Shown here piece by piece: positions 1 through 8,796 of a DNA stretch of 64,000 bases. Both the position numbers and the translations under genes were made by a program. Each line of letters opens with the position of its first letter. The first letter of the stretch is position 1. The stretch comes from Saccharopolyspora_C sp040643635 (lineage in GTDB: Bacteria > Actinomycetota > Actinomycetes > Mycobacteriales > Pseudonocardiaceae). Location of the stretch: assembly GCF_040643635.1 (NCBI RefSeq), contig NZ_JBEYUS010000008.1:62001-126000 (forward strand), written 5' to 3'. The notes below the pieces were generated by a model. That model saw only the letters and a list, made by a program, of their open reading frames with translations, was not told the DNA's origin and did no database searches.

Positions 1-2661
1 CCGCTGCCACAGCTCCTCCGCCAGGTGCGGCGTCAGCGGCGCGGCCATCAGCACCAGCGGCTCCACCACCGCGCGCGGCGTGCCCGCCGCACCCGAGTAC
101 GCCTTGGTGACCCGGTTGTTCAGCTCGATCAGCTTCGCCACCGCGGTGTTGAACCGCAGCGCGTCGAAGTCCTCCCGGACGCCCTCGATCGTCTTGTGCA
201 GGGCGCGCAGCACCTCGTCGTCCGGCTGCTCCTCGGTGACGCGCAGCTCGCCGGTCGTCTCGTCCACGACGTTGCGCCACAACCGCTGCAGGAACCGGTG
301 CGAGCCGACGACGTCCTTCGTCGCCCACGGCCGCGAGGTGTCCAGCGGGCCCATCGCCATCTCGTACAGCCGCAGCGTGTCGGCGCCGTAGGCGTCCGCC
401 ATCTCGTCCGGGGAGACGGAGTTCTTCAGGCTCTTGCCCATCTTCCCGTACTCGCGGCGCACCTCCTCGCCGTCGAAGAAGAACTTCCCGTCCCGCTCCT
501 CGACCTGCTCGGCGGGCACGTACACGCCGCGCGCGTCGGTGTAGGCGAACGCCTGGATGTAGCCCTGGTTGTACAGCCGCCGGTACGGCTCCTCCGAGCT
601 CACGAAGCCCAGGTCGAACAGCACCTTGTGCCAGAACCGGGAGTACAGCAGGTGCAGCACCGCGTGCTCCACGCCGCCGACGTACAGGTCCAGCCCGCCC
701 GGGTCGGTCGCGCCGTGGCTCGCCGGGCGCGGACCCATCCAGTACCGCTCGTTGGCGGGGTCGACGAACTCGGAGTCGTTCACCGGGTCGACGTAGCGCA
801 GCTGGTACCAGCAGGAACCGGCCCACTGCGGCATCACGTTGGTGTCGCGGCGGTACTGCTTGAGGCCATCGCCCAGGTCCAGCTCCACCTCGGCCCACTC
901 GGTGGCCTTCGCCAGCGGCGGCTCGGGGCTGCTGTCGGCGTCCTGCGGGTCGAAGGTGCGCGGCGAGTAGTCCGCGACCTCGGGCAGCACCACCGGCAGC
1001 GAGCTCTCCGGCACGCCCAGCGGCTCGCCGTCCTCGCCGTAGACGATGGGGAACGGCTCGCCCCAGTAGCGCTGCCGGGCGAACAGCCAGTCCCGCAGCT
1101 TGTACTGCACGGTGCCGGTGCCGTGGCCGCGCTCGGCCAGCCAGTCGACGACGGTGCGCTTGGCCTCGTCCAGGTCCAGCCCGTCCAGGTCCAGCCCGGC
1201 CGCCGGGTTCGCGGAGTTGATCCGCGGCCCGTCACCGGTGAACGCACCGTCGACGTGGTCCGCGGTGGGCTGCACGGTGCGCACCACCGGCAGCTCGAAG
1301 GCCTGCGCGAAGTCCCAGTCGCGGGTGTCCTCGCCGGGCACCGCCATGATCGCGCCGGTGCCGTAGCCCATCAGCACGTAGTCCGCGATGAACACCGGGA
1401 TGCGGCTGCCGTTGACCGGGTTGGTGGCCCACGCCCCGGTGAACACGCCGGTCTTGTCCTTGTTCTCCTGGCGGTCCAGGTCGGACTTCGTCGACGCGGT
1501 GCGGCGGTAGTCGGCGACGGCCTGCGCCGGGGTGGGGGCACCGCCGGTCCAGCCGTCGCGGGTGCCCTCCGGCCACTCGGCGGCGGTGAGCTCGTCGACC
1601 AGCGGGTGTTCCGGGGCCAGCACCAGGTAGGTGACGCCGAACAGGGTGTCCGGGCGGGTGGTGAACACCTCGACGCGCTCGGCGGAACCGTCCAGCGCGA
1701 AGGTGACGTTGGCACCCTGCGAGCGGCCGATCCAGTTCCGCTGCATGCTCTTGACCTTGTCCGGCCAGTCCAGCCGGTCCAGGTCGTCCACCAGGCGGTC
1801 GGAGTAGGCGGTGATCCGCATCATCCACTGCTTGAGGTTGCGGCGGAACACCGGGAAGTTGCCGCGCTCGGTCAGGCCGTCGGCCGTGACCTCCTCGTTC
1901 GCCACCACGGTGCCCAGGCCGGGCGCCCAGTTCACCGGCGCCTCGGACAGGTAGGCCAGCCGGTAGGAGTCGACCAGCTCGCGCCGCTCGGTGCGGTCCA
2001 GCTCGGCCCAGGGACGCCCGTCCGGGGTGCTGCGCACGCCGTCGGCGAACTCCTGCTCCAGCTCGGAGATCCGCCGCGCCCGGCCCTTGCCGCCGTCCGC
2101 GTCCGGGTCGTACCAGGCGTGGAACACCTGCAGGAAGATCCACTGGGTCCACTTGTAGAACTCGATGTCGGTGGTGGCGATGCGGCGGCGCTCGTCGTGG
2201 CCCAGGCCCAGCCGGCGGATCTGGCGCAGGTAGCGCTCGATGTTCTGCTCGGTCGTGGTGCGCGGGTGCGTGCCGGTCTGCACCGCGTACTGCTCGGCGG
2301 GCAGGCCGAACGAGTCGAAGCCCATCGTGTGCAGCACGTTGCGGCCCAGCATCCGGTGGAAGCGGGCGTAGACGTCGGTGCCGATGAAGCCCAGCGGGTG
2401 CCCGACGTGCAGCCCCGAACCGGAGGGGTACGGGAACATGTCCTGGATGAACAGCTTGTTCGCCGCGTCCAGTTCGGCACCGGTGCTCAGCGGCCCGGCC
2501 GGGTTCGGCGCGTGGAAGGTGCCGAGCTCCTCCCAGCGCTGCTGCCAGCGCTGCTCGACCTGCGCCGCCGTCTCCGCGGTGTAGCGGAACCGGGGCGTCT
2601 CCTCACCCCCGCCCGACGTGCTCGTCGGCTCGCTCGTCGCACCTGCTGCCTGGCCGCTCAT
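1..2661 (-). CDS. leuS: Leucyl-tRNA synthetase (3' end cut by window edge)
   Basis: Class I aminoacyl-tRNA synthetase that charges tRNA-Leu in the cytoplasm. The window holds 887 codons from the ATG at 2661; the frame runs off at position 1, and by family length (about 940-970 residues in actinobacteria) only the end of the C-terminal domain is missing. The HIGH motif appears as HVGH at residues 85-88, and the KMSKS loop as KMGKS followed by LKNS near residue 738. The CP1 editing domain lies between. The start is supported by a GGAAGGA ribosome site about 10 nt upstream. A Ser/Gly/Thr-rich N-terminus of about 25 residues precedes the conserved fold. Identity is certain. Confidence 0.97.
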   Translation of the reverse strand, partial: MSGQAAGATSEPTSTSGGGEETPRFRYTAETAAQVEQRWQQRWEELGTFHAPNPAGPLSTGAELDAANKLFIQDMFPYPSGSGLHVGHPLGFIGTDVYARFHRMLGRNVLHTMGFDSFGLPAEQYAVQTGTHPRTTTEQNIERYLRQIRRLGLGHDERRRIATTDIEFYKWTQWIFLQVFHAWYDPDADGGKGRARRISELEQEFADGVRSTPDGRPWAELDRTERRELVDSYRLAYLSEAPVNWAPGLGTVVANEEVTADGLTERGNFPVFRRNLKQWMMRITAYSDRLVDDLDRLDWPDKVKSMQRNWIGRSQGANVTFALDGSAERVEVFTTRPDTLFGVTYLVLAPEHPLVDELTAAEWPEGTRDGWTGGAPTPAQAVADYRRTASTKSDLDRQENKDKTGVFTGAWATNPVNGSRIPVFIADYVLMGYGTGAIMAVPGEDTRDWDFAQAFELPVVRTVQPTADHVDGAFTGDGPRINSANPAAGLDLDGLDLDEAKRTVVDWLAERGHGTGTVQYKLRDWLFARQRYWGEPFPIVYGEDGEPLGVPESSLPVVLPEVADYSPRTFDPQDADSSPEPPLAKATEWAEVELDLGDGLKQYRRDTNVMPQWAGSCWYQLRYVDPVNDSEFVDPANERYWMGPRPASHGATDPGGLDLYVGGVEHAVLHLLYSRFWHKVLFDLGFVSSEEPYRRLYNQGYIQAFAYTDARGVYVPAEQVEERDGKFFFDGEEVRREYGKMGKSLKNSVSPDEMADAYGADTLRLYEMAMGPLDTSRPWATKDVVGSHRFLQRLWRNVVDETTGELRVTEEQPDDEVLRALHKTIEGVREDFDALRFNTAVAKLIELNNRVTKAYSGAAGTPRAVVEPLVLMAAPLTPHLAEELWQR

Positions 2662-2887
2662 CAACCGCGTTTCCTTCCCTGCTCACCGCGCGGATCGCAC
2701 ACCCCCAGTGTGCCGCCCGCCCTCGACCGCTTTTCCGCAGGCCCGCCCGGAAGGCGCGCGGCGGGTCGCCGGTGGCCGGAAGATCCGGGCAGCGCCGCCG
2801 ATCGGAACCCCGGTCCGCCGTGTGATCCAGCGAACCCCACCGGGTAGCGCGCGGATGCCGGGACCGGGCCGGTCGTACCCTGTCCAG

Positions 2888-3283
2888 GTGATTGCTGTGC
2901 AGATGGTCTTGTGCGCGCTGCTCGTCGTACTCGGCGCCGCGCTGGTGTTCATCGGGTGGCGCGGACTGCGGAGCCAGCTGCCGCCGAACCGCTACGTGGG
3001 GGTCCGCACCCCGGCGACGCTGCGCAGCGAAGAGGCCTTCGAACTCGGCAACCGGGTCGCGGCGCCCGCGATGCTCGCCGGTGGCGCCGTGGCGGTCCTG
3101 GCCGGTGTGTCCGAGCCGCTGCTGAGCACGGTGACCAGCGCGGTCGTCGTCGCGGTGCTCGGCATCGCGGGCGCGTTCGCGCTGATGGTCGTCGGCGGCG
3201 TGCTGGGCAACCGCGCGGCCGAGGCGATCCCGGCCCCGGTGGCCGCGGGCTGCGGCGGCTGCCCCGGCGGCTGCTGCGGCTGA
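2888..3283 (+). CDS. SdpI-family small membrane protein
   Basis: Predicted 131-residue membrane protein starting at GTG 2888. An N-terminal membrane segment (residues 2-19) is followed by the motif NRYVGVRTPATL (about 36-47) and the E-E-A-F/N-R pattern of the SdpI/YfhL family, then two more hydrophobic segments (about 62-80 and 85-108). SdpI itself gives immunity to the SdpC toxin in Bacillus; most actinobacterial members have no known role. The tail is unusual, with Cys pairs inside a Gly-rich run (C-G-G-C-P-G-G-C-C-G), which suggests metal binding or disulfides. No clear ribosome site is visible, so translation may be leaderless. It converges on yqgE. Confidence 0.75.
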   Translation: MIAVQMVLCALLVVLGAALVFIGWRGLRSQLPPNRYVGVRTPATLRSEEAFELGNRVAAPAMLAGGAVAVLAGVSEPLLSTVTSAVVVAVLGIAGAFALMVVGGVLGNRAAEAIPAPVAAGCGGCPGGCCG

Positions 3284-3304
3284 CCCCGCCGACCTCGACG
3301 TTCG

Positions 3305-3336
3305 GAACGCCCGCGGAACTCGGTCCGCGGGCGTTC
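3305..3336. terminator. Bidirectional hairpin between the SdpI-like gene and yqgE
   Basis: A perfect 13-bp inverted repeat (3305-3317 with 3324-3336) encloses a 6-nt loop. It sits in the 66-bp gap between two convergent genes, so it can end transcription from both sides. There is no U-run, as is common in high-GC actinobacteria. Confidence 0.75.
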
Positions 3337-3349
3337 GTCGTGTCCGGGG

Positions 3350-3922
3350 CTAGTTGAGCTTCACGTCGCCGGGATGGGTGGCGAGGAAGGCGAGCGGGGT
3401 GCTCTGCCGGCGCAGCACCCGGCCCCACAGGTCCGCGCCCGGCGCCACGATCACGTCGTCGGGCAGCGCGGGCACCACGAGCCAGTCGCCGCGCTCGATC
3501 TCCCCGGCGAGCTGCTTGGCGTCCCACCCGGCGTAGCCGGCGAAGAAGCGCAGTCCGCGGGCGCGCGGCACCAGGTCCTCCGGATCGCCGTCGAGGTCGA
3601 CGAGCCCGACCGGCCCGCGCACCCCGACCATGCCGCTGATCCGCCGGACGTCCTCACCGGCGCGCAGCGCGGCGAGGCAGATCGCGGTGCGCTGCTCCAC
3701 CGGACCGCCCACGTACAGCGAGGGCGGTTCGCTGGCGTGCGGCGCCCACTGCGGCAGCACGTCGCTGACCGCGACCTCGCTGGGCCGGTTGAGGATGACG
3801 CCGAGGGTGCCTTCGCTCCGGTGGTGGATGATGTAGACCACCGTCCGGCGGAAGTTCACGTCGAGCAGCTGCGGAGCAGCCACCAGCAGCGTCCCCGGCT
3901 CCACCTCCGCGTCTGATTCCAC
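3350..3922 (-). CDS. YqgE/AlgH family protein
   Basis: A 190-residue protein of the YqgE/AlgH (DUF179) family. Diagnostic stretches are GTLGVILNRP near residue 38, the GGPV turn near residue 70, and FAGYAGWDAKQL near residue 126. The family is widespread and structurally characterised, but its molecular role is not settled. I chose GTG 3922 because family similarity begins just after it (P-G-T-L-L-V-A); an in-frame extension to 4036 is Arg/Pro-rich and not family-like. It is transcribed alone, with an AT-rich block flanked by an inverted repeat about 115 bp upstream. Confidence 0.9.
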   Translation of the reverse strand: MESDAEVEPGTLLVAAPQLLDVNFRRTVVYIIHHRSEGTLGVILNRPSEVAVSDVLPQWAPHASEPPSLYVGGPVEQRTAICLAALRAGEDVRRISGMVGVRGPVGLVDLDGDPEDLVPRARGLRFFAGYAGWDAKQLAGEIERGDWLVVPALPDDVIVAPGADLWGRVLRRQSTPLAFLATHPGDVKLN

Positions 3923-4036
3923 TCCCGCATGATCGCAGAGCGGAGCCCCTCGCGGCGTGACCGTGCCGCGAACGCGGCCGAAATCCGGCCGCTGGGACCG
4001 CCGGAGCACCCCTGCTGGTTGCGACCACCGAATCAT

Positions 4037-4085
4037 CCCTGGTCAGTAATCTCGTCCGAGTATTAATAGAACGTTCTGACCAGGG
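4037..4085. promoter_or_regulatory. Inverted repeat around an AT-rich block upstream of yqgE
   Basis: A perfect 10-bp inverted repeat (CCCTGGTCAG at 4037-4046, CTGACCAGGG at 4076-4085) flanks a 29-nt block that is unusually AT-rich for this genome. The block contains the palindrome AGAACGTTCT at 4068-4077. It lies between the 3' end of cca and the start of yqgE. It may be an operator and promoter for yqgE, or a large-looped terminator for cca readthrough. No function is proven. Confidence 0.4.
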
Positions 4086-4213
4086 GCGATGCGAGCGGTC
4101 CTCGCCGAATGTCGAGGCGACCGCGCTCGACGGCTGCCGCGGCGGGCGATCGGCGGAGTCGCGAACCCCACTCCGCGCCAACCTCCCGCGCGCACCGCCG
4201 CGCAGCCCGCGGA

Positions 4214-5806
4214 TCAGGCCTCGCCGGAGACCTCGATGCCCTGTTCGGCGGCCCAGCGGTACAGCTCGGCGACGGCGTCCTCGTGCTCCATCGGGCCGCG
4301 GTCCAGCCGGGTGTCCTTCAGGTGCTTCCACGCCCGGCCCACCAGCGGGCCGGGCGGCAGCCCCAGCAGCCGCATGATCTCGTTGCCGTCCAGGTCCGGG
4401 CGCACCCGCGCCAGGTCCTCCTCGGCCGCGATCCGGTCGATGCGCTCCTCGAGGTCGTCGTAGGAGCGCTGCAGCGCGTTCGCCTTCCGCTTGTTCCGCG
4501 TCGTGCAGTCGGCCCGCACCAGCTTGTGCAGCCGGGAGAGCAGCGGACCCGCGTCCGTCACGTACCGGCGCACCGCCGAATCCGTCCACTGCCCGTCGCC
4601 GTAGCCGTGGAAGCGCAGGTGCAGGTACACCAGCTCGCAGACCTGGCCGATGATCTCCTTCGAGTAGCGCAGCGCCCGCAGCCGCTTGCGCGCCATCTTG
4701 GCGCCGACCACCTCGTGGTGGTGGAAGCTGACCCCGCCGCCCGGCTCGAACCGCCGGGTGCCCGGCTTGCCGATGTCGTGCAGCAGCGCCGCCAGCCGCA
4801 GCACCAGGTCCGGCTCGCCGTCCGGGTCGGCCGCCTGCTCCAGGTCGATGGCCTGCTCCAGCACGACCAGCGAGTGCTCGTAGACGTCCTTGTGCTGGTG
4901 GTGCTCGTCGATCTCCAACCGCATCGCCGCGACCTCGGGCAGCACGTGCTCCGCCAGCCCGGTGTCCACCAGCAGCTCCACGCCCTTGCGCGGGAACCGG
5001 CCGCACAGCAGCTTCGACAGCTCGGCCTGGATCCGCTCCGGGGTGATGCGGGCCAGCTCGTCGGCCATCTCGCGCATCGCGGCCAGCACCCGCTCCGCCG
5101 GTTCGAAGCCGAGCTGGGCGGCGAACCGGGCGGCGCGCAGCATCCGCAGCGGGTCGTCGGCGAACGACTCCTGCGGGGTGGCGGGCGTGTCCAGCCTGCC
5201 GCGGGCCAGGTCGTCGATGCCGCCGTGCAGGTCCACGAACTCGCGGGCGCCGAGCTCGACGGCCATCGCGTTCACCGTGAAGTCGCGGCGCAGCAGGTCG
5301 CCCTCGATGGTGTCGCCGAACGCCACCTCCGGGTTGCGGGTGACGCGGTCGTAGCTGTCGGCGCGGAACGTGGTGATCTCCACCGTGGTGCCGCGCTTGT
5401 AGGCGCCGAGGGTGCCGAACTCGATGCCGGTGTCCCAGACGGTCTCCGCCCACCCGTCGAGCAGCTCGCGCACCTGCTCCGGGCGGGCCGCGGTGGTGAA
5501 GTCCAGGTCGGTGCCCAGCCTGCCCAGCAGGGCGTCCCGGACGCTGCCGCCCACGAGGTACAGCCGGTGGCCCGCGGCGGCGAACCGCTCGGCGAGCTCC
5601 GCGGCGACCGGGGCGACCTCGATCAGCTCCGCGACGGCGGTGCGCGGTGTCGTCGCGAGCGCGGTGCGCTGGTTCGTCCCGGCCGCGGTGCGCCGGGTCG
5701 CCTCGGGCGCGGTGCGCTGGGGCGTCTCGTCCGCTCCGCGCGGGGCCTCGCGCTCGCTGGCGCGCAGGTCGGTCTCGTCCGGGGCGTCACGCGTCGAAGG
5801 GGCCAC
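4214..5806 (-). CDS. cca: CCA tRNA nucleotidyltransferase with HD domain
   Basis: Adds or repairs the 3' CCA of tRNAs; this matters here because the two tRNAs in the window do not encode CCA. The class II nucleotidyltransferase head shows LVGGSVRDALLG followed by the metal-binding D-L-D (TDLDFTT), then R-R-D-F-T-V-N-A-M. A C-terminal HD domain shows LHDIGKPGTR and later HHHE. It corresponds to Rv3907c (annotated pcnA) by order. GTG 5806 is the start used (530 residues). The first 60 residues are low-complexity with five R-T-A repeats and may not all be translated. It is divergent from the NUDIX gene, 87 bp away. Confidence 0.92.
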   Translation of the reverse strand: MAPSTRDAPDETDLRASEREAPRGADETPQRTAPEATRRTAAGTNQRTALATTPRTAVAELIEVAPVAAELAERFAAAGHRLYLVGGSVRDALLGRLGTDLDFTTAARPEQVRELLDGWAETVWDTGIEFGTLGAYKRGTTVEITTFRADSYDRVTRNPEVAFGDTIEGDLLRRDFTVNAMAVELGAREFVDLHGGIDDLARGRLDTPATPQESFADDPLRMLRAARFAAQLGFEPAERVLAAMREMADELARITPERIQAELSKLLCGRFPRKGVELLVDTGLAEHVLPEVAAMRLEIDEHHQHKDVYEHSLVVLEQAIDLEQAADPDGEPDLVLRLAALLHDIGKPGTRRFEPGGGVSFHHHEVVGAKMARKRLRALRYSKEIIGQVCELVYLHLRFHGYGDGQWTDSAVRRYVTDAGPLLSRLHKLVRADCTTRNKRKANALQRSYDDLEERIDRIAAEEDLARVRPDLDGNEIMRLLGLPPGPLVGRAWKHLKDTRLDRGPMEHEDAVAELYRWAAEQGIEVSGEA

Positions 5807-5893
5807 GGGGAGAGGATATCGGCTGCTCAGCGAGCGATCTCCGGGGCCGCTTCGACCACCGGTGCGATCGCTGATCGCATTACCATCGGCCGC

Positions 5894-6448
5894 ATGCCTC
5901 CGTCGCCCGGCCGCTCCGGCGGCGCACAGCCGGGGCGCCGGAACCGCCGCCGGCGCCGACGGCTGCGGACCGTGGACGAAACCTCCGCCGGAGGGCTGGT
6001 GGTCGCCGAGCCCGAACGGCTCGCTGCGATCATCGGGAGGGCCGACCGCAGGGGGCGACTGCTGTGGTCGTTGCCGAAGGGCCACATCGAGCCTGGTGAG
6101 ACGCCGGAGCAGACCGCGGTGCGCGAGGTCGCGGAAGAGACGGGGATCATCGGACGGGTGACGGTGGCGATCGGCACGATCGACTACTGGTTCGTCGCCG
6201 GTGACCGGCGCGTGCACAAGACGGTGCACCACTTCCTGCTGGACGCGGTCGGCGGAGAACTTTCCGACGAGGACGTGGAGGTCACCGAGGTGGCTTGGGT
6301 GCCGCTAGGTGAACTGGACGAGGTGCTGGCCTACGCCGACGAACGGCGTCTGGTGCGGCACGCGCTCGCGCTGCTCGGAGATCCCCAGCCGGGCGCGGAC
6401 GAGCAGGGGAGCACGACTCCCCGGAACACGGGAACGGAGCCGGGGTGA
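5894..6448 (+). CDS. NUDIX hydrolase (MutT4-like by position)
   Basis: A 184-residue NUDIX hydrolase. The box G-x5-E-x7-REVAEETGI is complete at residues 63-85, so the metal-binding glutamates are present. Substrates of this group are nucleoside diphosphates linked to another moiety; the Rv3908 (MutT4) assignment rests on gene order. The first 30 residues are Arg-rich. ATG 5894 starts it, and it overlaps the next gene by 4 nt (GTGA), which suggests translational coupling. The C-terminal 25 residues are polar and look disordered. Confidence 0.9.
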   Translation: MPPSPGRSGGAQPGRRNRRRRRRLRTVDETSAGGLVVAEPERLAAIIGRADRRGRLLWSLPKGHIEPGETPEQTAVREVAEETGIIGRVTVAIGTIDYWFVAGDRRVHKTVHHFLLDAVGGELSDEDVEVTEVAWVPLGELDEVLAYADERRLVRHALALLGDPQPGADEQGSTTPRNTGTEPG

Positions 6449-8724
6449 GGTGTCTGCTAGCCGCCGTGGTCGCGGTCCTGCTGATCAGCGGGATTCCGAT
6501 CGTCGCGGCCCGCACGGCGAGCGCGCAGGGGTCCAATGCGGCCCAGCTCGAAGTGACCAAAGTCACTCCATCGGTGGTGTCGGGCACGACCGGTGAAGTG
6601 AGCATCAGCGGCCGGATCACCAACCGGTCCGGCAGCACGATCAACGGCATCGAGGCCCGCGTGCAGCGCGGCTACCCGACCCAGTCGGAGCCCGCCGTGC
6701 AGGACGCGCTGCGCGGCAACGCCGCCACGGTCAACGAGACCAGCTTCCGGCCGCTGATCGACACCCTCGCTCCGGGGCAGGAGGCCCCGTTCGAGCTGAA
6801 GGTGCCGCTCACCGGACCGGACTCGCTGCAGATCGCCGAATCCGGTTCGTTCCCGCTGCTGGTCAACGTGAACGGGCAGCCCGACGGCGGCGGTCGCGCG
6901 CGCATCGGCGAGTCGCGCTTCCTGCTGCCGGTGCTCGCCCCGCCCGGCGCCCCGCCCGCGAAACCGGCGCAGCCGGCGCCGATCACGATGCTGCTGCCGA
7001 TCGTCGACTACCCGCGGATGCGGCAGGAGGGCACACCGGACCAGCGCTCGGTGCTCGCCGACGACTCGCTCGCCGCCTCGCTCACCCCCGGCGGCAGGCT
7101 CTACGACCTGGTGCAGGGCGTGGTGGACGGCGCGGGCGCCGGATCGCCGCTGGGCAACGGGCTGTGCTTCGCCGTCGACCCCGATCTGCTGGCCACCGTG
7201 CAGGCCATGACCCGCGGCTACCAGGTGCGCAGCGCCGACGGCGGGACGCAGGAGGGGACCGGGGCGGCTTCGGCGCAGCTGTGGCTGAACAAGCTGCGCG
7301 AGGCGACCTCCGGGCGGTGCGTGCTCGCGCTGCCCTACGCCGACTCCGACCTGCTCGCGCTGGAGCACGCCGGGCTGCCCGACCTGATCAAGGGATCGCT
7401 GGACGGCGCCGGCCTGGTGAAGCAGGTGCTGACCACCGAACCGCGGCGCAGCGTGCTGTGGCCCATCGAAGGCGCGGTGGACGAGCCGTTCACCCGCAGG
7501 CTCACCGACCTCGGCATCGACACGGTGCTGGTCGACCCGGCCTCGGTGTCCACCGGCTCGCCCGCCCCGTCCCGGCTGTTCGAGGACGGGCCGACGGCGA
7601 TGCCGATCGACCCGCTGCTGTCCGAGGCGCTGGACCCGAACTTCGGCGGCCCGCGCGAGACGACGGCGATGTCGCCGGAGGGCGGCGGCACCGCCAGCGT
7701 GCAGAACGCGCTCGGCGCGCTCGCCTTCCGCGCCACCCTCGGCACCCAGGACGGCGCGACCTCGGTGCTGGCGCCGCCGCGGCGCTGGAACCTCAGCGGG
7801 GACGACGTGCGGTCGCTGCTCGACGGGCTGCGCGGACTCACCGAAGCCGGGTACGTGCGGCCCGCGGGCCTGCCCGAGCGCGACGGCGAGGCGGAGCAGA
7901 GCACCTCGGAGCTCCCGGTGTCGCAGCCGTCGTACCCGGCGGAGAACGCCGCCGAGGAGATCCCGCAGCCGGTGCTGGACCAGCTCGCCGAGCAGAACTA
8001 CAAGGTCGGCGACCTCTACCGCTCCAGCGAGAAGGACCCGGCGACCGACCTGGACCGGGCGGCGCTCACCACGCCGCTGCGCAACGGGCTGCTGCGCGGC
8101 GCCTCCAGCGCTTGGCGCGACGACCCGGGCGCGGCCCGGCACTGGGTGCGGGTCGCCACCGACACCCTCGACGGGGTGCTCTCGCAGGTCCGGCTCGACG
8201 AGTTCGCCGGCAAGATCACGCTCACCGCGTCGAACGCGCCGATCCCGATGACCGTCACCAACGACTTGCCGGTGACCGTCTCGGTGCGGCTGCGCATCCC
8301 CGCGACGGCCGGGCTGGAGACCCGCGACCTCGGCGTCATCCGGGTGCCCGCGCAGGGGCGGCGGCACTTCCGGCTGGAGACCGAGGTGCACCGGGCGGGC
8401 CAGTTCACCGTCGACGTGGCGGTCACGACCGAGGCCGGGACGAAGCTGGGCACCGCGAAGCGCATCCAGCTGCAGTCCTACACCTACGACCCGTTCACCG
8501 TCGGGCTCACCGCGATCGCCAGCGCGCTGCTGGTGGTCCTGTCCGGGCGGCGCATCCTGCGCAGGTTGCGGGCGCGCCGGGCCCGGCTGGCCGCGGCCGC
8601 GGGAACCGCGGGTCCGGCGGAGCGCTCCGACGGCGGGTCCGCCCCCGGCGGGGGCGAGGCGCCCGCCGCCGAGTCCACCGCGGTCTCCGGCAGCACCACC
8701 GAAAGTGACCGCAGTCCGAGCTGA
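6445..8724 (+). CDS. DUF6049-type secreted, membrane-anchored protein (Rv3909-like)
   Basis: A 759-residue protein starting at GTG 6445, inside the stop of the NUDIX gene. Residues 1-29 form a signal peptide (hydrophobic core, then A-R-T-A-S-A). The long extracytoplasmic part contains beta-rich segments, including one near residue 590 resembling an immunoglobulin-like fold. One transmembrane helix lies near residues 690-710, followed by an Arg-rich cytoplasmic tail ending in Ser/Thr/Gly. This family always sits next to murJ in actinobacteria, which suggests a role with lipid II export, but no activity is known. The position matches Rv3909. Confidence 0.8.
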   Translation: MRCLLAAVVAVLLISGIPIVAARTASAQGSNAAQLEVTKVTPSVVSGTTGEVSISGRITNRSGSTINGIEARVQRGYPTQSEPAVQDALRGNAATVNETSFRPLIDTLAPGQEAPFELKVPLTGPDSLQIAESGSFPLLVNVNGQPDGGGRARIGESRFLLPVLAPPGAPPAKPAQPAPITMLLPIVDYPRMRQEGTPDQRSVLADDSLAASLTPGGRLYDLVQGVVDGAGAGSPLGNGLCFAVDPDLLATVQAMTRGYQVRSADGGTQEGTGAASAQLWLNKLREATSGRCVLALPYADSDLLALEHAGLPDLIKGSLDGAGLVKQVLTTEPRRSVLWPIEGAVDEPFTRRLTDLGIDTVLVDPASVSTGSPAPSRLFEDGPTAMPIDPLLSEALDPNFGGPRETTAMSPEGGGTASVQNALGALAFRATLGTQDGATSVLAPPRRWNLSGDDVRSLLDGLRGLTEAGYVRPAGLPERDGEAEQSTSELPVSQPSYPAENAAEEIPQPVLDQLAEQNYKVGDLYRSSEKDPATDLDRAALTTPLRNGLLRGASSAWRDDPGAARHWVRVATDTLDGVLSQVRLDEFAGKITLTASNAPIPMTVTNDLPVTVSVRLRIPATAGLETRDLGVIRVPAQGRRHFRLETEVHRAGQFTVDVAVTTEAGTKLGTAKRIQLQSYTYDPFTVGLTAIASALLVVLSGRRILRRLRARRARLAAAAGTAGPAERSDGGSAPGGGEAPAAESTAVSGSTTESDRSPS

Positions 8725-8796
8725 CATCCTGGTCCGGCCACCCGCGGGAGTGACACCCCGCGAGCCGGCACAGGCGGTGAGTGAAGGGCACAGGCA

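Noticed and set aside
25..2847. A 940-codon plus-strand open frame
   Set aside because: It is antisense to leuS and its translation is Arg/His/Val-rich with no family motifs; the high GC content leaves reverse frames open.
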